From an uncultured bacterium (GTDB lineage Bacteria; Cyanobacteriota; Vampirovibrionia; Gastranaerophilales; Gastranaerophilaceae), in the NCBI GenBank assembly GCA_949294395.1, contig CASFGU010000047.1, positions 1 through 64,000 on the forward strand: DNA of 64,000 nucleotides, read 5' to 3'. Positions 1 to 7,639 of this stretch are shown one piece after another; within the stretch, counting starts at the first letter, position 1, and each line of letters opens with the position of its first letter. Under the pieces are notes generated by a model. That model was not told the DNA's origin. It saw nothing but the letters and a program-made list of their open reading frames with translations, and made no database searches. Made by a program: the position numbers and the translations under genes.

Positions 1-85
1 TCCCCCCTGTCCCTTTTTAAAAAGGGGGTAGTATCAAAGACCTCCCTTCGTAAGGGAGGAGGTGTGAAAGTGCCGGAGGGAAACC
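1..85 (-). repeat. Partial copy of a ~100-bp nested-palindrome repeat (MITE-like)
   Basis: Read on the minus strand, this stretch follows the same order of blocks as the element at 6307-6410: CCTCCGGCACTT, then a CTCCCTTA/GAAGG palindrome, then CCCCCTTTT/AAAAGGG, then GGGGGA. The palindromes are at about 42-60 and 10-27. The outer terminal repeat expected at the left would lie before base 1, so the copy is cut by the window edge. It codes for nothing recognisable; the reading frame through it is probably incidental. Confidence 0.6.
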
Positions 86-1167
86 CCTCACCCGAATTAC
101 TAAATTCACTAAGTTCATTAAGTTCATTAAGTAATTCTACCCTCTCCCTCAAGGGGCGAGGGAGAGTAAAGAATTCCCGCTTCACCTTTTCGTGGCTCTT
201 ATCGCCTTATAGTCCTAACTTCTTTAAAACCCTCTCCTACCCTATCGGGCACCCTCTCCGAGTGGTAGAGGGTAATAGAGAACCCTTCACCCCTCACTCT
301 TCACGCTTCACCCGCCGAAAATCCGTTATCCGGATTATTCGGGGTGTCGGAAAAGCGTGGTTTCCCGACACCTTACGGGCTGGGTTCGCTTTCGCTCACA
401 CGGCGCCCTACCGAAAATCCGGTTTCACATTGGCAGAGATTCTCATTACCCTCGGGATTATCGGCGTGGTTGCTGCGATGACCTTGCCTGCGCTGATGGC
501 TAATCATAAAGCAAAAGAATTGGAGGTTCGATTTAAGAAAGCCCATTCTGTTATTTGGAATATTCATCAGCGTATGATTGCTGATTATGGCAGTGTTTAC
601 GCTACTTTTATACAGAAAGATGTTATTATGAACAATAATGAGAGTGAAAAAGCGCTTCGTTACAAATATATAGACGCATTTATGAAATATGTTAACGGCG
701 GAAAAATTTGCACATGGGGGAATGCAATTTTGTCCTGTATGAATAAAAGTAATCCTGTTGATTACAAAACTTATGACGGAAAATATACGGCACATTTGAC
801 AGCAGATGCAGTTACTGACAGGGTGGTTGTTGCTCCTGACGGTATTACAATTTTCTTTGGCAATACAAGATACAGAAATAACAGAATTTATGTTGATACA
901 AACGGAGCACTGAAAGGCCCGAACAGATTAGGGTTTGATTTATTTGCATTAGATGTTGATGCAAACGATAAAATTATTCCGCCTAAAACCTTTGGAGGCG
1001 GGGGCGACGATCTTGGGACTGATAGTGATGAAACCGGTACTACTGCTGATTGCTCAATTAAACAGACAGGTAACAAGTATAACGGTTTTGGCTGCACTAT
1101 TTATGCAATGAATGACAAGAATCCAGATAATCCGGAAGTTTCTTACTGGAAAAATTTACCGAAATAA
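64..1167 (+). CDS. Type IV prepilin-like protein with an abnormal 5' end
   Basis: The functional part starts near base 415 with a class III prepilin signature: KSG then FTLAEILITLG and a hydrophobic helix (GIIGVVAAMTLPALM). Family knowledge predicts cleavage between G and F by prepilin peptidase and assembly into a pilus or pseudopilus. The C-terminal domain (about 200 residues) has a few Cys and a Gly-rich segment. The odd part is the first ~118 residues, which run through GC-rich palindromic repeats rather than the usual Met-Lys-Lys leader. No ATG lies close to the prepilin motif; the only in-frame starts are GTGs at 64, 70 and 262. The normal start may have been replaced by repeat insertion, so expression is doubtful. 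The start coordinate is a guess. Confidence 0.55.
   Translation: MKVPEGNPSPELLNSLSSLSSLSNSTLSLKGRGRVKNSRFTFSWLLSPYSPNFFKTLSYPIGHPLRVVEGNREPFTPHSSRFTRRKSVIRIIRGVGKAWFPDTLRAGFAFAHTAPYRKSGFTLAEILITLGIIGVVAAMTLPALMANHKAKELEVRFKKAHSVIWNIHQRMIADYGSVYATFIQKDVIMNNNESEKALRYKYIDAFMKYVNGGKICTWGNAILSCMNKSNPVDYKTYDGKYTAHLTADAVTDRVVVAPDGITIFFGNTRYRNNRIYVDTNGALKGPNRLGFDLFALDVDANDKIIPPKTFGGGGDDLGTDSDETGTTADCSIKQTGNKYNGFGCTIYAMNDKNPDNPEVSYWKNLPK
140..372. repeat. Cluster of short GC-rich palindromes
   Basis: There are at least four small inverted repeats. One at 140-166 has arms CCCTCTCCCT / AGGGAGAG; one at 252-272 has arms CCCTCTCC / AGAGGG. A pair at about 313-339 and one at 343-371 (GTGTCGG ... CCGACAC) follow. 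The 140-166 copy is nearly identical to a palindrome inside argS at 12573-12598, and 252-272 is a diverged relative. The cluster directly precedes the pilin coding segment. Confidence 0.6.
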
Positions 1168-1198
1168 GTTGTCATGTTCATGCTAAAATATAAACACG

Positions 1199-2722
1199 AT
1201 GAATTTAGACAGTGCGATAGATAGTTTTTTATCACCGGTAGCCGATAAAATTTCAGGGATAATATTCAGCCACGTGACAATTCATGGAGTGAAGGTTGAA
1301 TTTTTGATTGTCCTTTTGATGTTTGCGGCTGTTTATTTCACTGTACGTACAAGATTCATAGGCGTATGGGGATTTAAGCATGCACTCAAGCTTATTACAA
1401 AAAATTATGAGCATAAAGATATTATCGTGCGAAAGAAAAAGGGGGAAGTTTCCTCTTTCCAAGCTTTAACCGCAACAATTTCAGCCTCTGCCGGAATAGG
1501 TAATGTTGCAGGTTCTGCTGCCGCCGTATCTGTCGGCGGCCCCGGGGTAATTTTCTGGATGATAATTGCAGGATTTTTTTCCATGGCGCTAAAGTTTGCA
1601 GAAGTTCTGCTCGGGTTGAAGTTTCGTAAAGTTAATCCAGACGGGACAGTTGCCGGCGGCCCTATGTATTACATTCAGACAGGTTTGAAAAATCATAAAA
1701 TCCTAGGTAAATTCGCACCTTATTTAGCGAAAATCTATGCAGTCTGCTGTATTTTTGCAATGATTGGCGGGTGGAATTTGTTCCAGATAAATGCCATGAC
1801 TACACAGATTACGGAAGTTACCGGGGGTGAGCACAGCTTCTTTGCTAATCAAAGCTGGCTTCTGGGCTTGATTGTGGCCGTGATTACTTATTTTACGATT
1901 ATCGGCGGAATTAAAGCTATAGGAAAGTTTACCTCAAAAGTTACACCTGTAATGTGTACTTTGTATGTTGCGTCAGCTTTTGTGGTTTGTTTGATGAATA
2001 TTCATCATCTTCCGCATACAATTCATATAATTATAACGGAAGCTTTTAAGCCGAGAGCTATGGAGGGCGGAATGTTTGCCTGCATGCTCTGGGGTTTTCG
2101 TCGTGCTATGTTCGCAAACGAGGCAGGGCTCGGGACGGCTCCGATTGCATTTTCAGCGGTAAAAACAAGCAGACCTGTTGCGCAGGCGTTTATTGCCATG
2201 CTCCAACCGTTTGTTGATACTGTAATTGTCGGTTCTGCAACTGCTTTTGTAATTGTTGTAAGCGGAGTTTATTTACAAAACACAGGGCTTGCAGGTATAG
2301 AGTTAACCTCAAAGGCTTTCGGAACGGTTTGTCCGTTTTTCCCGGTATTATTGACCTTTATGGCAAGCTGTTTTGTTCTATCTACAATGCTTTGCGGTTC
2401 ATACTACGGAATTAAGGGATGGAACTTCCTCTTCGGCGATACAAAATTGACAACGAGGACTTTTCAGGTTATATATTGTATATTCATTGTTATCGGCTCT
2501 GCCATGAACTTTAAAAGTATAATAAATCTTTCAGATGCGTTTACTCTGTTTCTGGCGGTTCCGAATTTGATAGCAGTTTTCATACTTTCGGATGTTGTTA
2601 TGAAGGAATTGAAGCGCTATTGTAAAAAATATAATGTTGGGCTATTTAGAAATAAAATCGAAAAAGAGGAGAGAGAAGAATATGAAGAAAAATTGCCTGG
2701 AGATAGTAAGACAGAAGTGTGA
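1199..2722 (+). CDS. AGCS-family sodium:alanine/glycine symporter
   Basis: An inner-membrane protein of 507 residues with about ten hydrophobic segments. It has AGCS-family signatures: GPGVIFWMIIAGFFSMALK near residue 115, GGPMYYI near residue 155, and ANEAGLGTAPIA near residue 304. Family members import alanine or glycine with Na+. The N-terminal GIGNVAGSAAAVSVGGPG segment is the conserved substrate/cation loop region. The C-terminus is charged (EEREEYEEKL) and its last 41 bases overlap the next gene, so the two are probably cotranscribed. There is no clear ribosome binding site before the ATG; AT-rich -10-like sequence lies within about 10 bases, so the transcript may be nearly leaderless. 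The exact amino acid transported cannot be read from the sequence. Confidence 0.9.
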   Translation: MNLDSAIDSFLSPVADKISGIIFSHVTIHGVKVEFLIVLLMFAAVYFTVRTRFIGVWGFKHALKLITKNYEHKDIIVRKKKGEVSSFQALTATISASAGIGNVAGSAAAVSVGGPGVIFWMIIAGFFSMALKFAEVLLGLKFRKVNPDGTVAGGPMYYIQTGLKNHKILGKFAPYLAKIYAVCCIFAMIGGWNLFQINAMTTQITEVTGGEHSFFANQSWLLGLIVAVITYFTIIGGIKAIGKFTSKVTPVMCTLYVASAFVVCLMNIHHLPHTIHIIITEAFKPRAMEGGMFACMLWGFRRAMFANEAGLGTAPIAFSAVKTSRPVAQAFIAMLQPFVDTVIVGSATAFVIVVSGVYLQNTGLAGIELTSKAFGTVCPFFPVLLTFMASCFVLSTMLCGSYYGIKGWNFLFGDTKLTTRTFQVIYCIFIVIGSAMNFKSIINLSDAFTLFLAVPNLIAVFILSDVVMKELKRYCKKYNVGLFRNKIEKEEREEYEEKLPGDSKTEV

Positions 2723-3314
2723 AAGCTGTCAGGGGTGCACGCTTGCAAAATCACGCAATAATGTGGTTTTTGCTGACGGTAATCCATCGACTGCAAGAAT
2801 TGTTTTAATCGGAGAGGCTCCGGGAGAAATGGAAGATGAATGCGGCAGACCGTTCGTTGGAAGAGCCGGACAGCTTCTTGATGAATTTTTAGCAGAAGCC
2901 GGTATTTCTCGCGATGAAGATGTTTATATGATTAATACTGTAAAATGCAGACCTCCTGAAAACAGAGTTCCTACTGACGAAGAAAAATCGGCATGCCGTA
3001 AATTCCTTGTAGCTCAGATTGATATTATTAAACCTGATGCAATTATCCTGTGCGGTGCTACAGCTTTGAAATCTTTTGTTGAACTTGATAAAAAACAGAC
3101 AATTTCAAAAGTCCGCGGCAAATGGATGACTGTTACTGTTGACGGTGTTGAATATAAAGCAATGACTATTTTCCATCCGTCATACCTTTTGAGAAACCAT
3201 TCTATGGAAGAAGGTTCTCCAAGAAGGCTTATGCAGCAGGATCTTGCTGAAATTAAAAACACTATTCTGCCGGATAAAGTCGTTTCCGATGACAGAGAGT
3301 TAGTGCTGCTATAA
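2682..3314 (+). CDS. Type-4 (Fe-S) uracil-DNA glycosylase
   Basis: Removes uracil from DNA at the start of base-excision repair. The motif GEAPGEMEDECGRPFVGRAG (about residues 45-64) is the family 4 active-site block, and the FHPSYLLRN motif lies near the C-terminus. The N-terminal CESCQGC pair plus two further Cys (in KCRPPENR and SACRKF) fit the 4Fe-4S ligands of thermophile-type UDGs. I chose the ATG at 2682 (MKKNCLEIV) because GAGGAG/GAGAAG lies just upstream; the frame is open further back, but that part overlaps the symporter and is not conserved-looking. The gene overlaps the symporter end by 41 bases. Confidence 0.9.
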   Translation: MKKNCLEIVRQKCESCQGCTLAKSRNNVVFADGNPSTARIVLIGEAPGEMEDECGRPFVGRAGQLLDEFLAEAGISRDEDVYMINTVKCRPPENRVPTDEEKSACRKFLVAQIDIIKPDAIILCGATALKSFVELDKKQTISKVRGKWMTVTVDGVEYKAMTIFHPSYLLRNHSMEEGSPRRLMQQDLAEIKNTILPDKVVSDDRELVLL

Positions 3315-3360
3315 AACAACGTAAGAAGTAGTTCTCTTCCGGATTTGCGCCGGTATTGTA

Positions 3361-3392
3361 AACATTTCATTGTGGGTTATCAATGAAATGTT
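3361..3392 (+). other. Perfect 12-bp hairpin
   Basis: AACATTTCATTG (3361-3372) is exactly complementary to CAATGAAATGTT (3381-3392), with an 8-base loop. No T run follows, so it does not look like a standard intrinsic terminator. It lies in the 3' region after the UDG gene and may stabilise that message. Confidence 0.5.
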
Positions 3393-3430
3393 AGCAGACA
3401 CCGTATTTGGCCGGCTTTATGCTTTGTTTA

Positions 3431-3465
3431 AAAGTCCGTTCTAAGTTATTTAGAGCGGACTTTTT
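3431..3465. terminator. Bidirectional intrinsic terminator
   Basis: AAAGTCCG (3431-3438) and CGGACTTT (3456-3463) form a stem extended by partial pairing of TTCTAA/TTTAGAG, followed by TTTTT on the plus strand and AAAA on the opposite side. It sits between the convergent UDG gene and the small HTH gene and can serve both. Confidence 0.75.
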
Positions 3466-3470
3466 GGTGT

Positions 3471-3686
3471 TTAATCTTTCTTATTTTTAACGGGTACTAG
3501 TCTGTAATCTATAATTTCTAGAATTTGCAGGGTTTCTTTTAGCGTAATACTCTCTCTTATTAGTTTTCCAGAGATTGATTTGACGGTATATGGATACCCT
3601 GTTTTTTCCGAAAGTAATTCTGCCATGCGGGTCAGGGTAACCCCTTCTTTTGCAAGCAGGTATTTTATATCGTTCCTGATGTCCAT
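3471..3686 (-). CDS. Small helix-turn-helix-like protein
   Basis: A 71-residue soluble protein. Its layout (DIRNDIKYLLAKEGVTLTRM, then AELLSEKTGYPYTVKSIS) resembles short XRE/HTH-type DNA-binding proteins that bind operators as dimers; this is a fold-level impression and not a named family. On the minus strand a TATAAT at 3698-3693 ends only six bases before the ATG and there is no Shine-Dalgarno, so the mRNA is probably leaderless. An 18-bp perfect inverted repeat lies in the gap towards the divergent prepilin gene and could be its operator. Confidence 0.65.
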   Translation of the reverse strand: MDIRNDIKYLLAKEGVTLTRMAELLSEKTGYPYTVKSISGKLIRESITLKETLQILEIIDYRLVPVKNKKD

Positions 3687-3692
3687 TTTTAA

Positions 3693-3698
3693 ATTATA
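3693..3698 (-). promoter_or_regulatory. -10 element of the small HTH gene
   Basis: A perfect TATAAT on the minus strand with a six-base gap to the ATG. No good -35 is visible. The spacing puts the transcription start at or within a base or two of the start codon. Confidence 0.5.
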
Positions 3699-3728
3699 AA
3701 GGACTTTACAAATTAATAAAAACAGGTT

Positions 3729-3778
3729 ATAATAATACTAATATTTTAATAATTTTCTTTAAATATTAGTATTATTAT
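3729..3778. promoter_or_regulatory. 18-bp perfect inverted repeat in a divergent promoter region
   Basis: ATAATAATACTAATATTT (3729-3746) is repeated in reverse complement at 3761-3778, with a 14-base centre. It lies between the leaderless HTH gene (minus) and the prepilin (plus) and ends 10 bases before the prepilin ribosome binding site. It may be an operator, or the left arm of a stem-loop in the prepilin leader. All-AT inverted repeats are commoner by chance in such DNA, but 18 matches is long. Confidence 0.5.
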
Positions 3779-3802
3779 CAATTTATAAGGAGATTTGGTA
3801 AA

Positions 3803-4510
3803 ATGAAAAAGCCCGGATTTACGCTTGCTGAAGTTCTTATAACATTAGGGATAATAGGCGTGGTTGCAGCATTGACTATTCCGAACGTTACGTCGCATTA
3901 CCGTAAAAAGGTCGCAGAAACACGTCTTGCGAAATTTTATACTGTTATGAATCAGGCGGTGCAGCTTTCAGAAAAGGACAACGGCCCAAAAGAATACTGG
4001 GAACATCTCGGTGTAAAGGATGAAGAAGAAAACACAGAAAAAGGCAGCATTGCTCCGCCGGTATGGTTTGATAAGTATTTAAAACCTTATCTTAAGTATA
4101 AAACTGTAAAAGTAAATGATGTGACTGGCAGGGTAATGGTCTATTTTCCTGATGGAAGCCTGTGTCTTATCGGTGGGGAGAGCTTTCACTTCTGGCCTGA
4201 TGCAGGCAGTTTTGTCGAATATAATGGTGAAGCTGACACCTCTGCTGGAGAGTCAAGAAATAATTATAAACTTTCCGGTATAAAATATTTTACTTTTGAA
4301 TTTGCACCGTGGAGTGAAAATTTGAAACACCATTATAAAAAAGGTGTTGAGCCATACAAAGCTTATTCATGGGACGGAACTGTTGATATGCTTAAAAATC
4401 ACAGTGCGGTTGGTTGTAAGGAAACAGTATCGAATGAACGTGCCTTTTGTGCTGCATGGATTCAGCTTAACGGCTGGAAGATTCCTGACGATTATCCGCT
4501 GAAGTTTTAA
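3803..4510 (+). CDS. Type IV prepilin-like protein
   Basis: 235 residues starting MKKPGFTLAEVLITLGIIG, a textbook type III signal: short basic leader, cleavage after G5, N-methylated Phe, Glu at +5, then a hydrophobic helix to about residue 28. The globular part has conserved-looking Trp/Tyr/Gly and two distal Cys, one before ETVSNERAF and one after it. An AAGGAG lies about 9 bases before the ATG. The N-terminus is close to that of the pilin at 415-1167, showing a paralogous family. It probably belongs to a pilus or type II-like pseudopilus whose machinery is not in this window. The stop codon directly abuts a repeat element. Confidence 0.85.
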   Translation: MKKPGFTLAEVLITLGIIGVVAALTIPNVTSHYRKKVAETRLAKFYTVMNQAVQLSEKDNGPKEYWEHLGVKDEEENTEKGSIAPPVWFDKYLKPYLKYKTVKVNDVTGRVMVYFPDGSLCLIGGESFHFWPDAGSFVEYNGEADTSAGESRNNYKLSGIKYFTFEFAPWSENLKHHYKKGVEPYKAYSWDGTVDMLKNHSAVGCKETVSNERAFCAAWIQLNGWKIPDDYPLKF

Positions 4511-4708
4511 CCTGCTACCCGCACAATGCAAATAAAAACAAATCCTACCTGTAACTACATTCGCTACCCGTTTGTAATCTGCTCAACTCAAGGCAAGTGA
4601 ACTCACTACGTTCAGACAACACTTGCCTTGCAGCTGTTTCGCAGAACAACGGCTGCTCATTTCGTTGAGGGTGTCTTTATTTTTATTTGCATTGTGCGGG
4701 GTTGCAGG
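4511..4708. mobile_element. 198-bp MITE-like element with long terminal inverted repeats
   Basis: The left end (4511-4538) and right end (4680-4708) are inverted copies that match over about 28 bases with one gap; the inner 19 bases (CGCACAATGCAAATAAAAA) match perfectly. A second inverted pair, AAGGCAAGTG (4590-4599) and CACTTGCCTT (4620-4629), lies inside. There is no reading frame for a transposase. Related sequence is found at 29240-29345 and, more diverged, at about 22655-22790. It begins at the first base after the prepilin stop codon. Confidence 0.65.
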
Positions 4709-4725
4709 CTGGATTATTGAAAACT

Positions 4726-6078
4726 TTACCTTTCAGCTTGCTGTTCCGCATTAAGAATTCCCGGTTCAAGGTCAGAACCGGTAACGAGTTTTCTGAATGC
4801 AAACTGAGCTTTCGGTAGTCCGTATGCCAGAAGGAAACTGCTTAATCCTACATTTGCTAAAATGTTTACGGATTTTACAAACTTTGCGCGCTTTGCAAAT
4901 TTTTCAACCATAGCCGCTCCGCCATCTGACAGTGCATTTTTTGCAAAGGCTTCAATGTCATTCCTGAATTCTGCAAGTTTCTTCATATTTACATAAGCGC
5001 GCGGATCTCTGACGCCCTCTTTAAGCATTGTAATTTTTTCAAACTTATTTGCGTATTTTACAAACAAGCTTTCAGGATTGTTATCTATGAAGTCTAGCAT
5101 GTCCTGCGGTCTTGCGGTTTTTGGAAGTTCAAGTGTACCTTCTTTAATTTGTTTTAGAAACTCTTTATCCGCAAGCATGAGAGGATCAAGTTTTACATCG
5201 AGTTTGAAGGCTTTCATAGTGGCTTTATTAAGGATTTTTTCAATCTGTTTCGGTGCAACGTAGTTCAAGTACATCATACCGGCCATTTTAAATCCAATAT
5301 CAATAGCTTCGTTTCTGTTTCCGTCAGCGCCTTTCCTTGCGGTCAACACTCTGCCTATTGCGTAACCGCCGTCAATGGTTTCCATCTTCTCAAGTGTTGA
5401 AAAGTTTGCAAGGTTTGAGATAAAGCGCCCGCCAAAGCTTACATCCTTTTTCTTTTTCAAAGACATTACGGCAAATGTGTCGCTTTTTAAACCTTCAAAA
5501 GCCATTGTGTTTTGTTGCGAATTTTGCTTCTTGCGCTGCGCTTTCAGTTTTGCAATTTTTGCGGCAGAGGAGGCAAAAATCATCTTCGGAAGAATAAAGC
5601 CTATGAATGCAATTGGTATTGCAGTAGCGGCAACAAATTTTGCAGCAAGCAGTTTTTCGTATACTTTTTTGTTGGAAGCGGCTTTTTTCAGGTCAGCAAG
5701 AACTTTTTCTATAGCTTCACGCGCCTGAGGATTTTTGCTTGCAATATTTTTGAAGCGTGCAATATTTTCATTTACACCCTGAATACCTTTTTCTTCTTTA
5801 AATAGTTTGAGATTAACTTTAGGGTTGTAGCCTAATTTTTTAATAATGTTATTTACAGCCCAATCGATTAGGGGAATTCCTCCGAGCCAGACAGCTGAGG
5901 TTGTGTATTCATCAAGAAAACGTTCCCGTGTGGCAAGTTTTGCAACTGTCGGGTCATCTTCGTTTTGTTTGTATGTCAAATAAACCTTTGACGGAACTTC
6001 TATTCCGCAATCCCTGACCAGAAGGGGATATATACTGCTATTATTGCCGATGGCTGATATTATTCGGGTAAGTGTCAT
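4726..6078 (-). CDS. Uncharacterised membrane-associated protein
   Basis: 450 residues with no family I recognise. The first ~30 residues look like a structured cap (ISAIGNNSSIYPLLVRDCGIEV). A hydrophobic segment lies at about 147-170 (VAATAIPIAFIGFILPKMIF), followed by a basic Lys/Arg/Gln stretch, and another at about 408-425. The middle contains SFGGRFISNLANFSTLEKM, reminiscent of the FG-containing motifs seen in lineage-specific proteins of this group. Helices rich in Ala/Lys/Glu dominate the rest. A GGAG ribosome binding site precedes the ATG. It stands alone between two repeat elements. The function is unknown. Confidence 0.75.
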   Translation of the reverse strand: MTLTRIISAIGNNSSIYPLLVRDCGIEVPSKVYLTYKQNEDDPTVAKLATRERFLDEYTTSAVWLGGIPLIDWAVNNIIKKLGYNPKVNLKLFKEEKGIQGVNENIARFKNIASKNPQAREAIEKVLADLKKAASNKKVYEKLLAAKFVAATAIPIAFIGFILPKMIFASSAAKIAKLKAQRKKQNSQQNTMAFEGLKSDTFAVMSLKKKKDVSFGGRFISNLANFSTLEKMETIDGGYAIGRVLTARKGADGNRNEAIDIGFKMAGMMYLNYVAPKQIEKILNKATMKAFKLDVKLDPLMLADKEFLKQIKEGTLELPKTARPQDMLDFIDNNPESLFVKYANKFEKITMLKEGVRDPRAYVNMKKLAEFRNDIEAFAKNALSDGGAAMVEKFAKRAKFVKSVNILANVGLSSFLLAYGLPKAQFAFRKLVTGSDLEPGILNAEQQAER

Positions 6079-6125
6079 TTTTATTCTCCAATTCTTTTAA
6101 CTAATGTGACCTTTTACGCGGGGTT

Positions 6126-6197
6126 CCTGAAAAGGCCGTTAAAAGAATTGAATTAAAAATTAAAATCGCGCACCATCAATTCTACAGCCTTTTCAGG
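6126..6197. other. Stem-loop upstream of the uncharacterised membrane protein
   Basis: CCTGAAAAGG (6126-6135) pairs perfectly with CCTTTTCAGG (6188-6197), and inside it AGAATTGA (6143-6150) pairs with TCAATTCT (6176-6183). On the minus strand this would lie in the 5' leader of the gene starting at 6078, about 48 bases before its ATG. It could be a regulatory leader structure or a decayed palindromic repeat. Between 6198 and 6306 I see nothing. Confidence 0.4.
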
Positions 6198-6306
6198 TTG
6201 ATATGATGATGCAAATGCAATTTTAAGGTAATTAATGTATTCATAGTTATCATAGTATCAGATAAAAATTTTTATGCAACCCTTTTGTTCGCTGTAACGC
6301 ACATAT

Positions 6307-6410
6307 TCGCATTAAAATCCTCCGGCACTTCGCGTCACCTCCCTTATGAAGGAAGGCAAAAACCTAACCCCCTTTTGTAAAGGGGGAAGCTAAGGGGGAT
6401 TTTAATGCGA
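6307..6410 (+). mobile_element. ~104-bp nested-palindrome MITE-like element
   Basis: It is bounded by 14-bp perfect inverted repeats, TCGCATTAAAATCC (6307-6320) and GGATTTTAATGCGA (6397-6410). Inside lie two further palindromes: CTCCCTTATGAAGGAAG around 6339-6355 and CCCCCTTTTGTAAAGGGGG at 6368-6386. It is far more GC-rich than its surroundings and has no coding capacity. The window's first 85 bases are a second copy in the opposite orientation. From 6411 to 6533 there is only AT-rich upstream DNA with a -10-like TAAAAT at 6522-6527. Confidence 0.65.
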
Positions 6411-6533
6411 GTGTCTGCTGCGAGTTCTATAGCGAGTAATTTAGGTGAAAATTATTAACAAGTAAAATGAATAGTGCATTTTATAAGAATGTTCATTCCA
6501 TTAAGAATAAAATATTTGTGGTAAAATTTAATT

Positions 6534-7544
6534 ATGAAAAAGAGGAAGATTGCAGCGTTAGTAATAACAATTGTATTGCTGGCGGCTATTTTTTATAAGA
6601 TAGACTGGGCGGAGCTTATCCGGACGTTTAAAGATTTTGATTTTAAAAATATTTTGCAGATAGTAATTTTTTATGTGCTGACCCTCTATATCAGGGGTAT
6701 AAGGTGGAAGGCGCTGTTGCTTAATGATGAAAAGTATTCTTGTCTGCATCTTGGGGAAGTTTTTACTGTCGGAAGCATGTTGAATATATTTTTGCCTGCA
6801 CGTGCCGGAGATGTTTACAGAGCATATTATCTGGGTTCAGTTAAAGGTGAGAAGAAAATGAAAGTTTTCGGCTCAATTATTCTGGAAAGAACTCTTGACG
6901 GCATAAGCGTATTTTTTATGCTTCTGATTGCTATACTTTTATACTGCAAACAGCAGTGGATTTTGCATATAGCATACGGTATCGGGGCACTTTTTATCGG
7001 AAGCCTTGCTGTATTTTACGTTGTGTTTAAGTTCGATAAAATTGATGAGGTGTGCGGATGGTTTGCTAAACTTGCGGAAAATTTGCCGGAAAAGGTTTGT
7101 GAGCCATCAAAACTTTTGATTGAAAAAATCTGCTGTTATACAAAATCCTTTATGGAGGGGTTCACAGTGCTTGATTACCCGAAATACTGGACAATTGCAT
7201 GTGTTACAAGTATTCTTGTCTGGGGAATTGAGGCCTATGTAGCCTATCTTATAGTTGACAGTTTTTCTCTCGGGTTAGGTTTTTCAGCAGGTTTGTTCGT
7301 ATTGAGTTTAATATCATTCTCTACAATGATACCTTCTACATCGGTATTCTTAGGGCCTTATCAGGTAGCATACCTTATGGCGCTTGGAATTTTCGGGATA
7401 GAAAAATCGACAGCGCTTGCTGTTTCAACAGTTCATCAGGGGATTTTAATTATAATTCTTTCAATCCTCGGCGGGTATTATCTTTTGAAGTTTAATATCT
7501 CAATGAAGGATATAAAAACATCTGCCGGTGATAGTTTATCTTAA
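6534..7544 (+). CDS. UPF0104 / lysylphosphatidylglycerol-synthase-TM-like membrane protein
   Basis: 336 residues with about eight membrane segments. It matches the LPG_synthase_TM (UPF0104, AglD-like) fold: an N-terminal basic residue plus TM, a loop with DWAELIRTFKDFDF, then ARAGDVYRAYYLG near residue 90, and FLGPYQVAYLMALGIFG near residue 270. Relatives are flippase-like proteins or accessory proteins for lipid-linked glycans. No soluble aminoacyl-transferase domain is present, so lysyl transfer is unlikely. A TAAAAT ends six bases before the ATG and there is no ribosome binding site, suggesting a leaderless mRNA. It may serve envelope glycolipid assembly, but no neighbour proves it. Confidence 0.8.
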   Translation: MKKRKIAALVITIVLLAAIFYKIDWAELIRTFKDFDFKNILQIVIFYVLTLYIRGIRWKALLLNDEKYSCLHLGEVFTVGSMLNIFLPARAGDVYRAYYLGSVKGEKKMKVFGSIILERTLDGISVFFMLLIAILLYCKQQWILHIAYGIGALFIGSLAVFYVVFKFDKIDEVCGWFAKLAENLPEKVCEPSKLLIEKICCYTKSFMEGFTVLDYPKYWTIACVTSILVWGIEAYVAYLIVDSFSLGLGFSAGLFVLSLISFSTMIPSTSVFLGPYQVAYLMALGIFGIEKSTALAVSTVHQGILIIILSILGGYYLLKFNISMKDIKTSAGDSLS

Positions 7545-7610
7545 AAAAGTTTACACTGACGGTGACAAAAGTCCGGTGGAGCCTTGTATTCTGGAAAAAT
7601 TTACCGGAAT

Positions 7611-7638
7611 AAAAAGCGGGATTAAAACCCGCTTTTTT
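7611..7638. terminator. Bidirectional terminator
   Basis: AAAAAGCGGG (7611-7620) and CCCGCTTTTTT (7628-7638) form a GC-rich stem with T runs on both strands, between the convergent UPF0104 gene and proS. Confidence 0.85.
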
Positions 7639-7639
7639 A

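Noticed and set aside
373-795. Long minus-strand ORF opposite the prepilin
   Set aside because: It is a shadow of the pilin frame, with no ribosome binding site, and its sequence is low-complexity relative to real proteins.
4511-4708. Considered as an integron attC site or a structured ncRNA
   Set aside because: No integrase nearby and the terminal inverted repeats plus a second partial copy fit a MITE-like repeat better.
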